DNA of 64,000 bases from Nitrospira sp. (GCA_005116745.1 SWDS01000009.1:249509-313508), one strand, 5' to 3'; counted from the first letter of the stretch, positions 52,566-61,969 are shown. Numbers and translations: made by a program. The notes: generated by a model from the letters alone, not told the origin.

Positions 52566-52583
52566 ATTGGACGATTTCCACGT
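52566..52583. repeat. Left copy of the 18-bp target-site duplication
   Basis: ATTGGACGATTTCCACGT, identical to 53995-54012, directly flanks the outer ends of the insertion sequence. The pair marks the exact insertion point between nadE and glnB. Confidence 0.85.
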
Positions 52584-53994
52584 GTAGATAGCAAGTTAAG
52601 TTGTCCGGTTTTTGTAGCACATGATCTGTCCGGTATTCGTTCTCCCAGAATTTCAGGGGGACACCGAAATTCTTTCGCGCGCAGTTGCCCGAGGAGCGAC
52701 GATCGGGCGGTTGCGTGACCGCAGGGTCGAGTCCTTCTGGTGTCTGCCCCCAGCCGTGGAATCACTCAGTTGGCCCTCCGCATTGTAGTGCGCCAAGCAC
52801 CGCGGGCCATGAAACACCGCCAAGCTTCCATCCGGATACGCATGGACCCGGACCGTGGCCTTCACATAATGGAACCGGTGCGCATCCGGTGGAATCTGCA
52901 AACTCCGGCCTTGATACCGCACCGTATTGTCGTTGGCGACCACCCGCTCCTCCTGCACACAGAGTATCTCCGCAAGGTTCGTCCCGATCCATGGGACGAA
53001 GGCCGTGCCCGGTTCGGCCGCCGCCATCGCAAACCGCTGATTGTAGACAGGGAGAAACGTGGTGAGCAGATACCGGTTCGCCGCTGCCATGTCCGTAATC
53101 CCGGCGAGCGCCAATTCTTTGGGCAACCGATCTTGGAGCGTGCGGAAGGTGCGCTCCGACCGCCCCCGCGCCTCTGGCGAATAGGCGGGGATCAACGTGA
53201 TGCCTAACTGCTGCAAGGCCCGATGCACCTGCGTCGGCCGGCTCTTATTCACCTTCCCTCCGGCCGCGTCGGTGTACCAGTAGTGCGATCCACGATCCGT
53301 ATAGAGAGAGCTAAACAGGCCTGTGGTCTCAATGACGTCCCGCAGCCCTCGGAAGCTGCTCATGGTGCCTTCTTCGTCGACGAAGAAGGCCGAATACAGC
53401 TCGCTGGTTGCATCGTCCATGGTCACAATGAGATCCCACTGACAGCCGGGCACCCACTCATGAGTCGAGCCATCTTGATGCAGCATCATCCCGGGTAACG
53501 GTTTGCGCGGTCGCTTTTTGCGATGCGCGCCGCGACGAGGGGCACGGGGAACACGGCCCGCCGCTTGGAGCCGACTCTTGGTCCAGGTATAGGACCGCCT
53601 CCCGCCATGCTCCGTCTGCCAACGCTCATAGAAGTGTTTCACCGTCCAGCCGGTATAGCGACTCTCATACAGCGTCACCATCTGCAAGACTTCGTCGACC
53701 GGGGCCGCGCGGGCCGACGCGCGGCCCAGCCGCCGATCCTGCAAGCCCGCCGTCCCCTCAGCTTCATAGCGATCACCCCAGCGGCGAAACGTCCGCTCCG
53801 TGACGCCCAGCATCTCCGCGGCCTCCGCCATCGTCAGTTCCCGCCGTTGTCGCCGCTCGTACAGCTCCTCAAATCGCATCTGTCGTACCTCCTGTAGGAC
53901 GGTTGCCCGCGTCATCGTGGCCCTCCTTCGGAGGACCACCCTAAACCGGACACTTCTCGTGCTACAAAAACCGGACAGATGATGTGCTAGCTAC
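52584..53994 (-). mobile_element. IS1202-like (ISNCY) insertion sequence, about 1411 bp, complete
   Basis: Bounded by the 18-bp direct repeats. Its ends are related inverted repeats: GTAGATAGCA at the left and GTAGCTAGCA read inward from the right. Further in lies a perfect 19-bp inverted repeat (52602-52620 and 53959-53977). A second TGTCCGGT copy sits 25 bases inside each outer copy (52627-52634; 53945-53952), so each end has regularly spaced likely transposase sites. One transposase gene fills it. From memory, the IS1202 family includes a group with 15-18-bp duplications, which this would fit. Confidence 0.85.
52653..53915 (-). CDS. ISNCY/IS1202-type transposase
   Basis: 420 residues from ATG 53915, which follows AAGGAGG; a GTG at 53939 lacks a ribosome binding site, and ATG 53879 also has AGGAGGT upstream. 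An N-terminal helix-turn-helix (MAEAAEMLGVTERTFRRWGD) precedes a DDE-type catalytic core. Counting from the GTG, likely catalytic residues are D156 (HQDGST), D215 (YTDRGSHY) and E262 (RSERTF). The frame is intact, so it may be active. It reads away from glnB. Confidence 0.88.
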   Translation of the reverse strand: MTRATVLQEVRQMRFEELYERRQRRELTMAEAAEMLGVTERTFRRWGDRYEAEGTAGLQDRRLGRASARAAPVDEVLQMVTLYESRYTGWTVKHFYERWQTEHGGRRSYTWTKSRLQAAGRVPRAPRRGAHRKKRPRKPLPGMMLHQDGSTHEWVPGCQWDLIVTMDDATSELYSAFFVDEEGTMSSFRGLRDVIETTGLFSSLYTDRGSHYWYTDAAGGKVNKSRPTQVHRALQQLGITLIPAYSPEARGRSERTFRTLQDRLPKELALAGITDMAAANRYLLTTFLPVYNQRFAMAAAEPGTAFVPWIGTNLAEILCVQEERVVANDNTVRYQGRSLQIPPDAHRFHYVKATVRVHAYPDGSLAVFHGPRCLAHYNAEGQLSDSTAGGRHQKDSTLRSRNRPIVAPRATARERISVSP

Positions 53995-54012
53995 ATTGGA
54001 CGATTTCCACGT
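53995..54012. repeat. Right copy of the 18-bp target-site duplication
   Basis: Identical to 52566-52583. Its last base is also the first base of the predicted glnB -35 box, so the insertion left that promoter whole on this side. Confidence 0.85.
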
Positions 54013-54040
54013 TGAGTGATAGGAAAGGATGGGCTATGAT
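54012..54040 (+). promoter_or_regulatory. Putative sigma-70 promoter of glnBA
   Basis: TTGAGT (54012-54017, four of six), a 17-base spacer, and TATGAT (54035-54040, five of six). It lies about 95 bases before glnB and touches the insertion-sequence target duplication. A sigma-54 type GG-N10-GC element was looked for nearby, but the spacing is off by one. Confidence 0.55.
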
Positions 54041-54057
54041 GGCTCCCCGGTTGGCTG

Positions 54058-54079
54058 GGCTCCGCTTCTCAACGGAGCC
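54058..54079 (+). promoter_or_regulatory. Hairpin in the glnB leader
   Basis: GGCTCCG (54058-54064) pairs perfectly with CGGAGCC (54073-54079) around an 8-base loop. It falls in the predicted untranslated leader of glnB, without a T-run. Its function is unknown. Confidence 0.4.
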
Positions 54080-54107
54080 TCATCGGAGAGCCGTCAGAGG
54101 TTGCTGA

Positions 54108-54473
<366 letters not shown>

Positions 54474-54530
54474 CGGTAAGGTCCAAGCGGTAGAACATCA
54501 TCGCGGAGGATCTCTCAAAGGAGGAACAGT

Positions 54531-55940
54531 ATGAATGTGCGCGAGGTGTTGGAGTTTGCGAAAAAAAACAAGGTCCGGATGGTGGATCTGAAATTCGTGG
54601 ATTTGCCCGGCGTGTGGCAGCATATGACCATTCCCATAAGCGAGCTGACGGAAGACCTGTTCAAAGACGGGTCCGGTCTCGATGGATCGTCGATCCGCGG
54701 CTGGAAGGCCATTAACAACAGCGACTTGTTACTTGTGCCGGATCCTGCCACGGCGTGCCTGGATCCGTTTACCGCGGTGCCGACGCTCAGCTTGACCGGC
54801 AATGTTGTGGAGCCAATTTCTCGCGAAAACTATGAACGCGATCCCCGATATATTGCCCAAAAGGCGGAGAAGTATCTGCAGAGTACGAAGATCGGCGACA
54901 ATTCATTCTGGGGGCCAGAAGCCGAATTTTTCATTTTTGACCATGCCCGATACGATCAAACCAGTCACAGCGGCTTCTATTATCTCGATTCGGAAGAAGG
55001 CGCCTGGAACATGGGGCAAGAGGGAGTCAACCTGGGGGGAAAGATCCGCCATAAGCAAGGGTACTTCCCGGTGGCGCCGACTGACACCCAGCAAGATATC
55101 CGGAGTGAAATGGTGTTGGAGATGGAAAAGGTCGGCATTGAGGTGGAAAAGCACCATCACGAGACGGCCACGGCCGGCCAGGCTGAGATTGATATTCGAT
55201 TCGACACGCTCGTGCGGACCGCGGATAAAATGATGCTGTACAAGTATATCGTCAAAAACGTGGCGCGTCGCCATGGGAAGACGGTGACCTTTATGCCCAA
55301 GCCGGTGTTCAGCGATGCGGGGTCCGGCATGCATACGCACCAGAGTATCTGGAAGGATGGAAAACCCCTGTTTGCCGGGAAAGACTATGCCGGGATTTCG
55401 CAGCTTTGTTTGTATTATATCGGCGGCATCCTGAAGCATGCGCCGGCACTGGCGGCGTTTACGAATCCGACGACGAATTCGTACAAGCGCATCACGCCGG
55501 GATTCGAAGCGCCGGTGCTGCTGGCCTATTCCAGCCGGAACCGGTCGGCCGGTGTCCGGATTCCCATGTATTCCCCTAGCCCAAAAGCCAAGCGGATTGA
55601 AGTGAGATTTCCCGATCCTTCCTGTAATCCGTATTTGGCCTTTTCTGCAATGCTCATGGCAGGGCTCGATGGTATTCAGAATAAGATCAACCCCGGTGAG
55701 CCGGCAGAAAAAGACCTCTACGACCTTGACCCCAAGGAGGCGGCGAGCATTCCGACCATGCCCGGGAGTCTCGATGAGGCGATCAACAACCTCGAGAAGG
55801 ATTATCAGTTTCTGCTCAAGGGTGAGGTGTTTACCGAGGATCTGATCGAGGCCTGGATCGGCTATAAGCGGAGCAAGGAGATCGATCCGATGCGTCTGCG
55901 TCCGCATCCGTACGAATTTTTTCTCTATTACGACGTCTAG
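54531..55940 (+). CDS. glnA: Glutamine synthetase, type I
   Basis: A 469-residue ammonia-assimilating enzyme. The DGSSIRGW loop, [10 protein letters not shown], the ATP/Glu-binding [16 protein letters not shown] segment and NRSAGVRIP are present. TAC at codon 397 (EKDLYDLDP) is the Tyr modified by adenylylation in E. coli, so the enzyme is of the GSI-beta kind. The start follows AAAGGAGGAAC. No terminator is recognised after it. Confidence 0.98.
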   Translation: MNVREVLEFAKKNKVRMVDLKFVDLPGVWQHMTIPISELTEDLFKDGSGLDGSSIRGWKAINNSDLLLVPDPATACLDPFTAVPTLSLTGNVVEPISRENYERDPRYIAQKAEKYLQSTKIGDNSFWGPEAEFFIFDHARYDQTSHSGFYYLDSEEGAWNMGQEGVNLGGKIRHKQGYFPVAPTDTQQDIRSEMVLEMEKVGIEVEKHHHETATAGQAEIDIRFDTLVRTADKMMLYKYIVKNVARRHGKTVTFMPKPVFSDAGSGMHTHQSIWKDGKPLFAGKDYAGISQLCLYYIGGILKHAPALAAFTNPTTNSYKRITPGFEAPVLLAYSSRNRSAGVRIPMYSPSPKAKRIEVRFPDPSCNPYLAFSAMLMAGLDGIQNKINPGEPAEKDLYDLDPKEAASIPTMPGSLDEAINNLEKDYQFLLKGEVFTEDLIEAWIGYKRSKEIDPMRLRPHPYEFFLYYDV

Positions 55941-56191
55941 TGGGGGAGGGCGTGGAATGGGGCCGCAAGAGGCCTGGTGGTTGAGTAGGGCTTTCGGTAA
56001 GCTGCTTTCCAGAAGGTGTGGTTGACAGTGCGTTCTTCGACAGGCTGCCAGCTCTCTGTTTCAATGTAGCCGGGCTTCGACCGGCCGGTACCTATCTGAC
56101 GAGAGAATTCCATCACTTGTAGCACGCACACGCCTGGGTGCTCACAGTCAAATTCCTTGTGGGTTTTGGTGGACAAGAACCGTGTCATCAT
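55937..56191 (-). pseudogene. Possible fragment of a secreted-protein gene
   Basis: An 84-codon leftward frame starting from two ATG codons. It has protein-like character, with FDCEHPGVCVLQVMEFSRQI and SWQPVEERTVNHTFWKAAYR reminiscent of the C-terminal half of small secreted surface-adhesin-E-like proteins. There is no signal peptide, and its end runs into glnA from the opposite strand. I read it as a 5'-truncated remnant, but it could be a small intact gene or chance. Confidence 0.35.
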
Positions 56192-56366
56192 GTGAAGTCG
56201 AAGGTATACCGATTAGCCGCTTGAGTTCTAACTCCAAGCGCGACATTGGTATGGAATGATCTCGGTATGATCAACTGCGGGTGATAGGGGCCGTATCTTG
56301 CTTGCCCTTTTTTGAGCATCTTTTTCGTATAGGGTATTCTCTTGTTCACAACCGAGGAGGGATTCA
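55941..56366. other. Intergenic region after glnA
   Basis: This 426-base stretch holds a leftward 84-codon frame that may be a gene remnant (listed separately) and the promoter of the CBS-domain gene at its right end. No terminator, RNA gene or repeat was recognised in it. Confidence 0.5.
56312..56340 (+). promoter_or_regulatory. Putative sigma-70 promoter of the CBS-domain gene
   Basis: TTGAGC (56312-56317), a 17-base spacer, and TATTCT (56335-56340), 26 bases before the ATG. Each box matches the consensus at four of six positions, with ideal spacing. Confidence 0.55.
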
Positions 56367-57128
56367 ATGCCGAAACGAGTTCGTACAGGGTTGACACGGA
56401 GTGATATTCTCGATCGGTATGTCGAGCGGTTTAAACAGCAGCTCGTCAAATTTCAACCCTTTCTCTCACGTAAGCGAGGGTCGGCGTCGCTTGAAGATTT
56501 CGACGAAGCGGCGGAAGAATTGATCGGCCAGGTATTCGGCGCAGCCTCGGATGAATCCGAGTCGTATTTCTATGCGAAAACAGGGGAATCGGCCATCCTG
56601 CCAGAAGAAGCCCAAGAAAGCGGAACCCATAATATCGAGCGGGAGAGTCTCCATCAGCGACGACACGTACTGGAAAGCTGCTTGGCCGATCTTGAATTGC
56701 GTCGTCGATTGCACGCCACGAGGACGGGGAAGGGAATCGAGACTGCATTTGTCAAAGACTATATGTCCCATGATGTGCGGAGCATCCATAAAGACGCGAC
56801 GATCAAACAGGGCGGACAATTGTTACAGAAGCACAAGGTCGGTTCGCTAATTGTGGACGACGGGTCCCGCTATATCGGCATCATCACCGATTCCGATCTC
56901 ATCCGCAGAGCGGTGGCCAAAGGGCTCGATCCCAATACGGCGACCGTCGCCAGCTGTATGAGTCGGTCGCTCATCACGATCGAGGAAGACGAGTCCTTAG
57001 CCGATGCCATGTCGCTGATGAAGAAACAGGGAATTCGCCACTTGCCCGTCACCGCCGACGCGACCATTATCGGGGTTCTTTCCGTGTCCGATCTCCTCCG
57101 TGCTTTCGAAGATCAGAGATCTACCTAG
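56367..57128 (+). CDS. CBS-domain protein with an uncharacterised N-terminal half
   Basis: A 253-residue soluble protein. The C-terminal half is a Bateman pair: CBS1 at about 130-185 (VKDYMSHDVRSIHKDATIKQ, GIITDSDLIRR) and CBS2 at about 195-250 (SCMSRSLITIEEDESLADAM, GVLSVSDLLRA). Such pairs bind adenine nucleotides. The N-terminal 125 residues are charged and helical, and I do not recognise them. The ATG follows CGAGGAGGG. It has its own promoter, so it is likely a single-gene unit. Confidence 0.85.
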   Translation: MPKRVRTGLTRSDILDRYVERFKQQLVKFQPFLSRKRGSASLEDFDEAAEELIGQVFGAASDESESYFYAKTGESAILPEEAQESGTHNIERESLHQRRHVLESCLADLELRRRLHATRTGKGIETAFVKDYMSHDVRSIHKDATIKQGGQLLQKHKVGSLIVDDGSRYIGIITDSDLIRRAVAKGLDPNTATVASCMSRSLITIEEDESLADAMSLMKKQGIRHLPVTADATIIGVLSVSDLLRAFEDQRST

Positions 57129-57433
57129 AACTTGTTCCGTACTGTGCATGAGGAATGGGCAGCGACAGACTGCCGCGTGCAGCTGCGATTCTGCCACATT
57201 CTCATTCTTCTGACGGAATCAGTCTCTGTTGAGACCTCGTTCGTTTTACGAATCGATGGGAAGCCAGTGTGTGCGGATCACTTCACTTCGTTGCAAATTC
57301 CCTACACCTTCTTCGTGTTGTTGACGGTAAGTTATTGAAATCATGAGCCTGCGATTGGATTTCTCAGGGCACCGTTCTTGCCAGAATATCTACGTAGCCC
57401 CTGTGGTATATTGCCATGCACGGAGGAGCCCGC
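57129..57433. other. Intergenic region before the TPR gene
   Basis: These 305 bases show no credible gene. A 68-codon frame inside it lacks a ribosome binding site and protein-like composition. GGCAG and CTGCC form a short stem early in the stretch. No clear promoter for the next gene was found. Confidence 0.5.
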
Positions 57434-58054
57434 ATGCTTCAACAGATGTCTTCATCCGAGTTCTATGAACGAGGGTTGGTGCTCATGGAGTTGCGCATGT
57501 TCCATCCAGCGATCGATGATTTTCAAACAGTTGCCAAAGACGCTCGATATGCGGGGAAAGCGTATGTGCCTATGGCCCTGTGTTTAAAAGCCATTGGCCA
57601 GCAGGAAGAAGCGGTCGCGGCATTTCGACAAGCGATCATGTCGCCTATGGTCTCACCCGTCGAACAACACCATATCCTCTACCAACTGGGGCAGACGTTG
57701 GAATCGTTAGGCCGTTGGGCAGAAAGCCTTGAGGTGTACGGTTGGATCCGCAAAGGAGATCCAGGGTTTCGTGATGTGGCCCAACGGATGAAGTATATGA
57801 GTTCCGGTAAAGGCAGGCTCTATTCACGGATTCGCAATTGGTGGGGGGGGTTGGTGAACGGGGTCCGCACTCGTCGCGGAGCACTGTCTCCGCATATGCA
57901 GCCTGTCCTGGACCAGACAGGGCAATGGTCAGATTGGCCTGTGGAAATGCGCACACACCCTGACAGATCTGGAATCAGCCGTTCTTTGTCATCTGATGAG
58001 GTAGTCGGAATCTACGTTCAATCGGGCAGTCCAAGCGGAAGAATGAGCCTATAG
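57434..58054 (+). CDS. TPR-repeat protein
   Basis: A 206-residue protein from ATG 57434, which follows GGAGGAGCC; ATG 57416 is possible but lacks a good site. The first 110 residues form about three tetratricopeptide-like helix pairs (FYERGLVLMELRMFHPAIDD, KAIGQQEEAVAAFRQAI, YQLGQTLESLGRWAESLEVY), which suggest protein binding. The last 80 residues are Arg/Ser/Gly-rich and unlike any domain I know. There is no signal peptide. The partner is unknown. Confidence 0.8.
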   Translation: MLQQMSSSEFYERGLVLMELRMFHPAIDDFQTVAKDARYAGKAYVPMALCLKAIGQQEEAVAAFRQAIMSPMVSPVEQHHILYQLGQTLESLGRWAESLEVYGWIRKGDPGFRDVAQRMKYMSSGKGRLYSRIRNWWGGLVNGVRTRRGALSPHMQPVLDQTGQWSDWPVEMRTHPDRSGISRSLSSDEVVGIYVQSGSPSGRMSL

Positions 58055-58257
58055 GATAGGTTTGCACCCTGAACGTTCGTCGGCGCCTCCGGTGGCGGTG
58101 CCGCTTGGTGAGAAGACTGATCTGCGATAGTTGGGCCTCCCTCTGAACATTCCAACCACACCGGTCGATAGGCCTTATCACGAGCTGACGTGCCTCATCG
58201 GGTCGTAAACAAAAATCCCCGTTTGCCCCCCATGATCGGCTACACTGCTTACCAATT

Positions 58258-60093
58258 ATGCCACCGGCCATGCTGCTCAGTTGTGAATCCCTAGGAAAGA
58301 GCTACGGGGTGAAGCCCTTGTTCACCGACCTGTCGCTTGGGCTCTGCGACGGCGATCATGTCGGACTGATCGGGCCCAACGGGTCCGGGAAATCTACCTT
58401 GCTCAAGATTCTGGCCGGGATTGAGGATCCGGATCGTGGTACCAGATCTGTTCGACGGCAGCTCCGGATCGGCTATGTGCCGCAAGAGCCCTCGTTTGTG
58501 GAGGGTCATTCGGTTGAAGATGCCCTGGCCCAAGTGCTGCTCGATGACGGGCTGGATCCCCATGAGCAGGGTGGGCGCATTGCCAGGGCCCTCAGTCTTG
58601 GCGGGTTTGTCCGCGCTGATCAGGCGGTGTCCACGCTGTCGGGTGGATGGAAGAAACGGCTGGCGATCGCACGGTCGCTGATGCTGGAACCAGACGTGCT
58701 GCTTCTGGACGAGCCGACCAACCATCTGGATGTTGAGGGGATTCTCTGGCTTGAAGGTCTGCTGAAGGCTGAGCCCCATGCCTTCATCGTTATCAGTCAC
58801 GACCGCCGCTTCTTAGAAGCGGTCACCACGCGAGTCTGGGAATTGAACCGCCAATACCCCAATGGTCTCTTTGAGGCCAAGGGGCGGTACAGCGAGTTTT
58901 TGGAGCAGCGCGACGCCGCGTTGCAGGCGCAGGCCGACTATCAATCATCGTTAGCCAATCGAGTTCGTCGGGAAGTGGAATGGCTTCGGCGAGGGCCGAA
59001 AGCTCGTACGACCAAGGCCAAATCCAGGATTGATTCGGCTGGCCGGCTTATTGACGAACTGAATGATATGGAGTCTCGGCAATCGAAGGGGCCGGCCGGG
59101 ATCGACTTCACCGCTTCTGGACGACGGTCCAAGAAATTGATCGAGGTGATCGGTCTGGGGAAGTCGTTGGGTGCGCAACTGATCATACGCAATCTGGATC
59201 TGCAACTGGGGCCGGGCGAGCGGGTTGGACTGCTGGGTCCGAATGGGAGCGGCAAGTCGACATTGCTCAAACTCCTGGCTGGCACGTTGACGCCTGATGC
59301 CGGAACCATCACCCGCGCCGACCGGCTGCGCGTGGTGACCTTCGAGCAACATCGAGAATCCTTGGACCAGCAAGCCACGTTACGGCGGGCTCTCGCTCCA
59401 GCTGGTGGCGATGCGGTCGTCTATCAAGAGCGGTCTGTGCATCTCGTGTCATGGGCCAAGCGCTTCCTCTTCAAGCCGGAGCAACTGGATTTGCCGGTCT
59501 CTCGTTTGTCTGGTGGAGAGCAGGCGCGGTTGCTCATTGCCCGGTTAATGCTTCAGCCTGCGGATGTCTTGATCCTCGACGAGCCCACGAATGATTTGGA
59601 TATTCCCACGCTCGATGTGTTGGAAGACAGCCTATTGGAATTCACCGGGGCGCTCGTACTCGTGACGCACGATCGATGGCTGCTGGATCGTGTGTCTACC
59701 AGACTGCTTGCGCTAGATGGGACGGGCCGCGCCGAATGGTTCGCTGACTATGCCCAATGGGAAGCCGTACAGGGGAGAACCACCCCAGAAGACAGAAAAT
59801 CTCAGAGCTCAAAAGGGAACTCCACGCAAGGGGGACGGTCCAAACGGAAAGGTTTGTCATACAAAGAACAAGGGGAATGGGACCAGATTGAGGCGAGAAT
59901 CCAAGAAGCAGAGGCGACCGTCGCCGCGTGCCAGGTTAGGGCGAATGATCCGTCCATTGCCTCCTCTCCCGCCGATCTACAGGAGCGGTATACGGTACTC
60001 CATGCTGCCCAGGCCGACGTTGAACGCCTCTATGCCCGCTGGGCCGAACTGGACGCAAAACGTGCCCACGCGGTCGGCAACACGCAACCGTAA
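58258..60093 (+). CDS. ABC-F family ATPase, Uup-like
   Basis: A 611-residue protein with two ABC cassettes and no membrane segments. Both Walker A loops read GPNGSGKST, with signatures LSGGWKKRL and LSGGEQARLL and Walker B motifs LLLDEPTNHLD and LILDEPTNDLD. The linker with a coiled pair (QADYQSSLANRVRREVEWLR) and a C-terminal coiled coil (about 540-600) resemble Uup. ABC-F proteins act on ribosomes or, for Uup, in transposon excision and ribosome biogenesis. The exact subfamily is uncertain. Confidence 0.92.
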   Translation: MPPAMLLSCESLGKSYGVKPLFTDLSLGLCDGDHVGLIGPNGSGKSTLLKILAGIEDPDRGTRSVRRQLRIGYVPQEPSFVEGHSVEDALAQVLLDDGLDPHEQGGRIARALSLGGFVRADQAVSTLSGGWKKRLAIARSLMLEPDVLLLDEPTNHLDVEGILWLEGLLKAEPHAFIVISHDRRFLEAVTTRVWELNRQYPNGLFEAKGRYSEFLEQRDAALQAQADYQSSLANRVRREVEWLRRGPKARTTKAKSRIDSAGRLIDELNDMESRQSKGPAGIDFTASGRRSKKLIEVIGLGKSLGAQLIIRNLDLQLGPGERVGLLGPNGSGKSTLLKLLAGTLTPDAGTITRADRLRVVTFEQHRESLDQQATLRRALAPAGGDAVVYQERSVHLVSWAKRFLFKPEQLDLPVSRLSGGEQARLLIARLMLQPADVLILDEPTNDLDIPTLDVLEDSLLEFTGALVLVTHDRWLLDRVSTRLLALDGTGRAEWFADYAQWEAVQGRTTPEDRKSQSSKGNSTQGGRSKRKGLSYKEQGEWDQIEARIQEAEATVAACQVRANDPSIASSPADLQERYTVLHAAQADVERLYARWAELDAKRAHAVGNTQP

Positions 60094-60250
60094 TGTGAGA
60101 GAGAAACCTGCCGCGCACTAGCCAAATAGGACACGAAGCACTTCGTCACGCCGATTGATCTGGCCAAGGCTTGCCAGCTGTTTGCCCGCCTACACGTAAG
60201 GCAATGCGCATGTCGGACACCGCTTCTGTCTGCCCTGCGGCTGCTCTTCC

Positions 60251-60702
60251 CTAAGGCAGAACGTCAAACACTAAGCGAACGGTTCCTTGCACCGCACCAA
60301 GTACCACAAACTTCTCGCCTATCGCCTCGATTGGCGCAGGGGTCTGCTGCATTGCGAGACGCCACGTCTTCGGGATCTGCACGGTCAAGTCAACCAGCTG
60401 TTCGGATGCCATCACCGACAAGATTTTCTGTGTTCCCCGAGTCTGAACATCTACCTCGACACGATTGCGTGCAGCCCACCAGGTGCCATATTGTCCGATG
60501 GACCCGAACCAGGCAGCGTCCCGCACCGCTGCGACAAACTCCCTTTCAAAAGTCATCTTGTGACCCAGGATGTTGGGATAGATCAAGACGACGACACTTC
60601 CACCGTACCGTGCGACTTTGGCCGCGACAGCAAGGGCCTCTGGTACACGTGAGCCCATCTCGGGTAACGCTTCATCCTCGATGGTTATGGGAAACTCAAA
60701 AA
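60251..60702 (-). pseudogene. 3' part of the split polysaccharide deacetylase gene
   Basis: About 150 codons ending at TAG 60251. The frame reads FEFPITIEDEALPEMGSRV, then GGSVVVLIYPNILGHK, FVAAVRDAAWFGSIGQYGTW and WAARNRVEVDVQ. From memory this is what follows the NodB domain in large polysaccharide deacetylase-like proteins. It has no start of its own; the only upstream start codon lies inside the IS3 end. Together with 62010-63483 it makes one gene cut by the element. Confidence 0.75.
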
Positions 60703-60762
60703 CTAAAGTGGACCCCAAATTCGAGACACCGGTTTAAGCTGTTGTCCTAGGAGGATAATGGC

Positions 60763-61203
60763 ATGAGTGACGGCAAGAAGCGCACAGTGCACAGCGCGGA
60801 GTTCAAGGCGAAGGTTGGGATGGAAGCGGTGCGAGGAGTGAAGACGCTTAACGAGATTGGACAGCAGTACGGAGTCCATCCAGTGGTCGTCGGGCAGTGG
60901 AAGAAGGAGCTTATTGAGAGGGCGGCCACGTTGTTCGACCGTAAGCGCGGGCCAAAGCCAGCGGCGTATGCCGACGAAGAGCGCCTGTATGGGGAGATCG
61001 GGCGGCTGAAGATGGAGCTGGACTGGCTCAAAAAAAGTCCGGACTATGAGCGGCGACACGCGAATGGGCTGGATAGACCGAGGCGAGGTCCTGGCGATCG
61101 CGCAGCAATGCGAACTGGCCGGGGTGGCGCGAGCCACCTTCTACGGACGGCAGACGCCACGCGAGGAATCCGAGGAGGATCTGTTGCTGTGGGGCCTGAT
61201 TGA
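60763..61203 (+). CDS. IS3-family OrfA (frame altered at its 3' end)
   Basis: The first 91 or so residues are a normal IS3 OrfA: a helix-turn-helix (LNEIGQQYGVHPVVVGQWKK) followed by a leucine-zipper-like helix ending ELDWLKK. After a run of seven A (61030-61036) the frame is unlike any OrfA and runs to a late stop at 61203. One more A would give KKKSGL then a TGA that overlaps the orfB ATG, and would put orfB in the usual -1 frame. So a base has been lost here, or was missed in sequencing. Confidence 0.8.
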   Translation: MSDGKKRTVHSAEFKAKVGMEAVRGVKTLNEIGQQYGVHPVVVGQWKKELIERAATLFDRKRGPKPAAYADEERLYGEIGRLKMELDWLKKSPDYERRHANGLDRPRRGPGDRAAMRTGRGGASHLLRTADATRGIRGGSVAVGPD

Positions 61204-61969
61204 TGAGGAGTTCACGCGGCGACCGTTTTACGGCAGCCGGCGGATGGTCGTGTATCTGGCGCGCCAGGGGTACGCCGTCAACCGCAAGCGGGTGCAGCGG
61301 CTGATGCGCCTGATGGGCTTGGCAGGGATGGCCCCGGGACCTTCAACGAGCGTGACGCATCCTGGCCATCAAGTCTATCCCTACCTGCTACGCGGCATCG
61401 AGGTCAGCCGGCCGAATCAGGTCTGGAGCACGGACATCACCTACATCCGGCTGGCGCGCGGCTTCGTGTATCTGGTGGCGATCATCGACTGGTACTCGCG
61501 GCGGGTCCTGGCCTGGCGGATCAGCAACAGCATGGACACGTCGTTCTGCATCGACTGCCTAGAGGACGCGCTGAGCCTCGTGGGCAAGCCGGAAATCTTC
61601 AACAGTGACCAAGGCTCGCAGTTCACAAGCGCGGTGTTCACGGACGTCCTCAAGCGAGAAGGCCTCGCCATCAGCATGGATGGGCGCGGCCGCGCCCTGG
61701 ATAACATCTTCGTCGAACGGCTGTGGCGCAGCGTCAAGTACGAGGAGGTGTATCTGAAGGGATACGGCACGGTCACCGAGCTGACCCTTGGCCTGGCGGA
61801 ATATTTCGCGTTCTACAACGGAGAGCGCCCGCACCAGTCGCTGGACAACCGGACGCCGAACACGGTGTATGCCGATGGCCAGGGCGGTGGGGCGAGTATC
61901 CCCAATTATGTCGGCGGAAGGACAGGGCAGCGCTGCTCCGCTGCGATTGAAATGATGGGCGTAGCTTAA
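61046..61969 (+). CDS. IS3-family transposase OrfB
   Basis: 307 residues with an rve-type integrase core. The catalytic triad is D130 (VWSTDITY), D188 (FNSDQGSQF) and E224 (FVERLWRSVKYE), with the 35-residue DDE spacing of the family. An N-terminal HTH_21-like part (RRPFYGSRRMVVYLARQGY) precedes it. Normally it is made as an OrfAB fusion by -1 frameshifting; in this sequence orfB lies in the +1 frame relative to orfA, so fusion would be impaired. Confidence 0.92.
   Translation: MSGDTRMGWIDRGEVLAIAQQCELAGVARATFYGRQTPREESEEDLLLWGLIDEEFTRRPFYGSRRMVVYLARQGYAVNRKRVQRLMRLMGLAGMAPGPSTSVTHPGHQVYPYLLRGIEVSRPNQVWSTDITYIRLARGFVYLVAIIDWYSRRVLAWRISNSMDTSFCIDCLEDALSLVGKPEIFNSDQGSQFTSAVFTDVLKREGLAISMDGRGRALDNIFVERLWRSVKYEEVYLKGYGTVTELTLGLAEYFAFYNGERPHQSLDNRTPNTVYADGQGGGASIPNYVGGRTGQRCSAAIEMMGVA

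Noticed and set aside
54040-54056. Sigma-54 promoter before glnB
   Set aside because: GG and GC elements are present but separated by 11 bases rather than the required 10.
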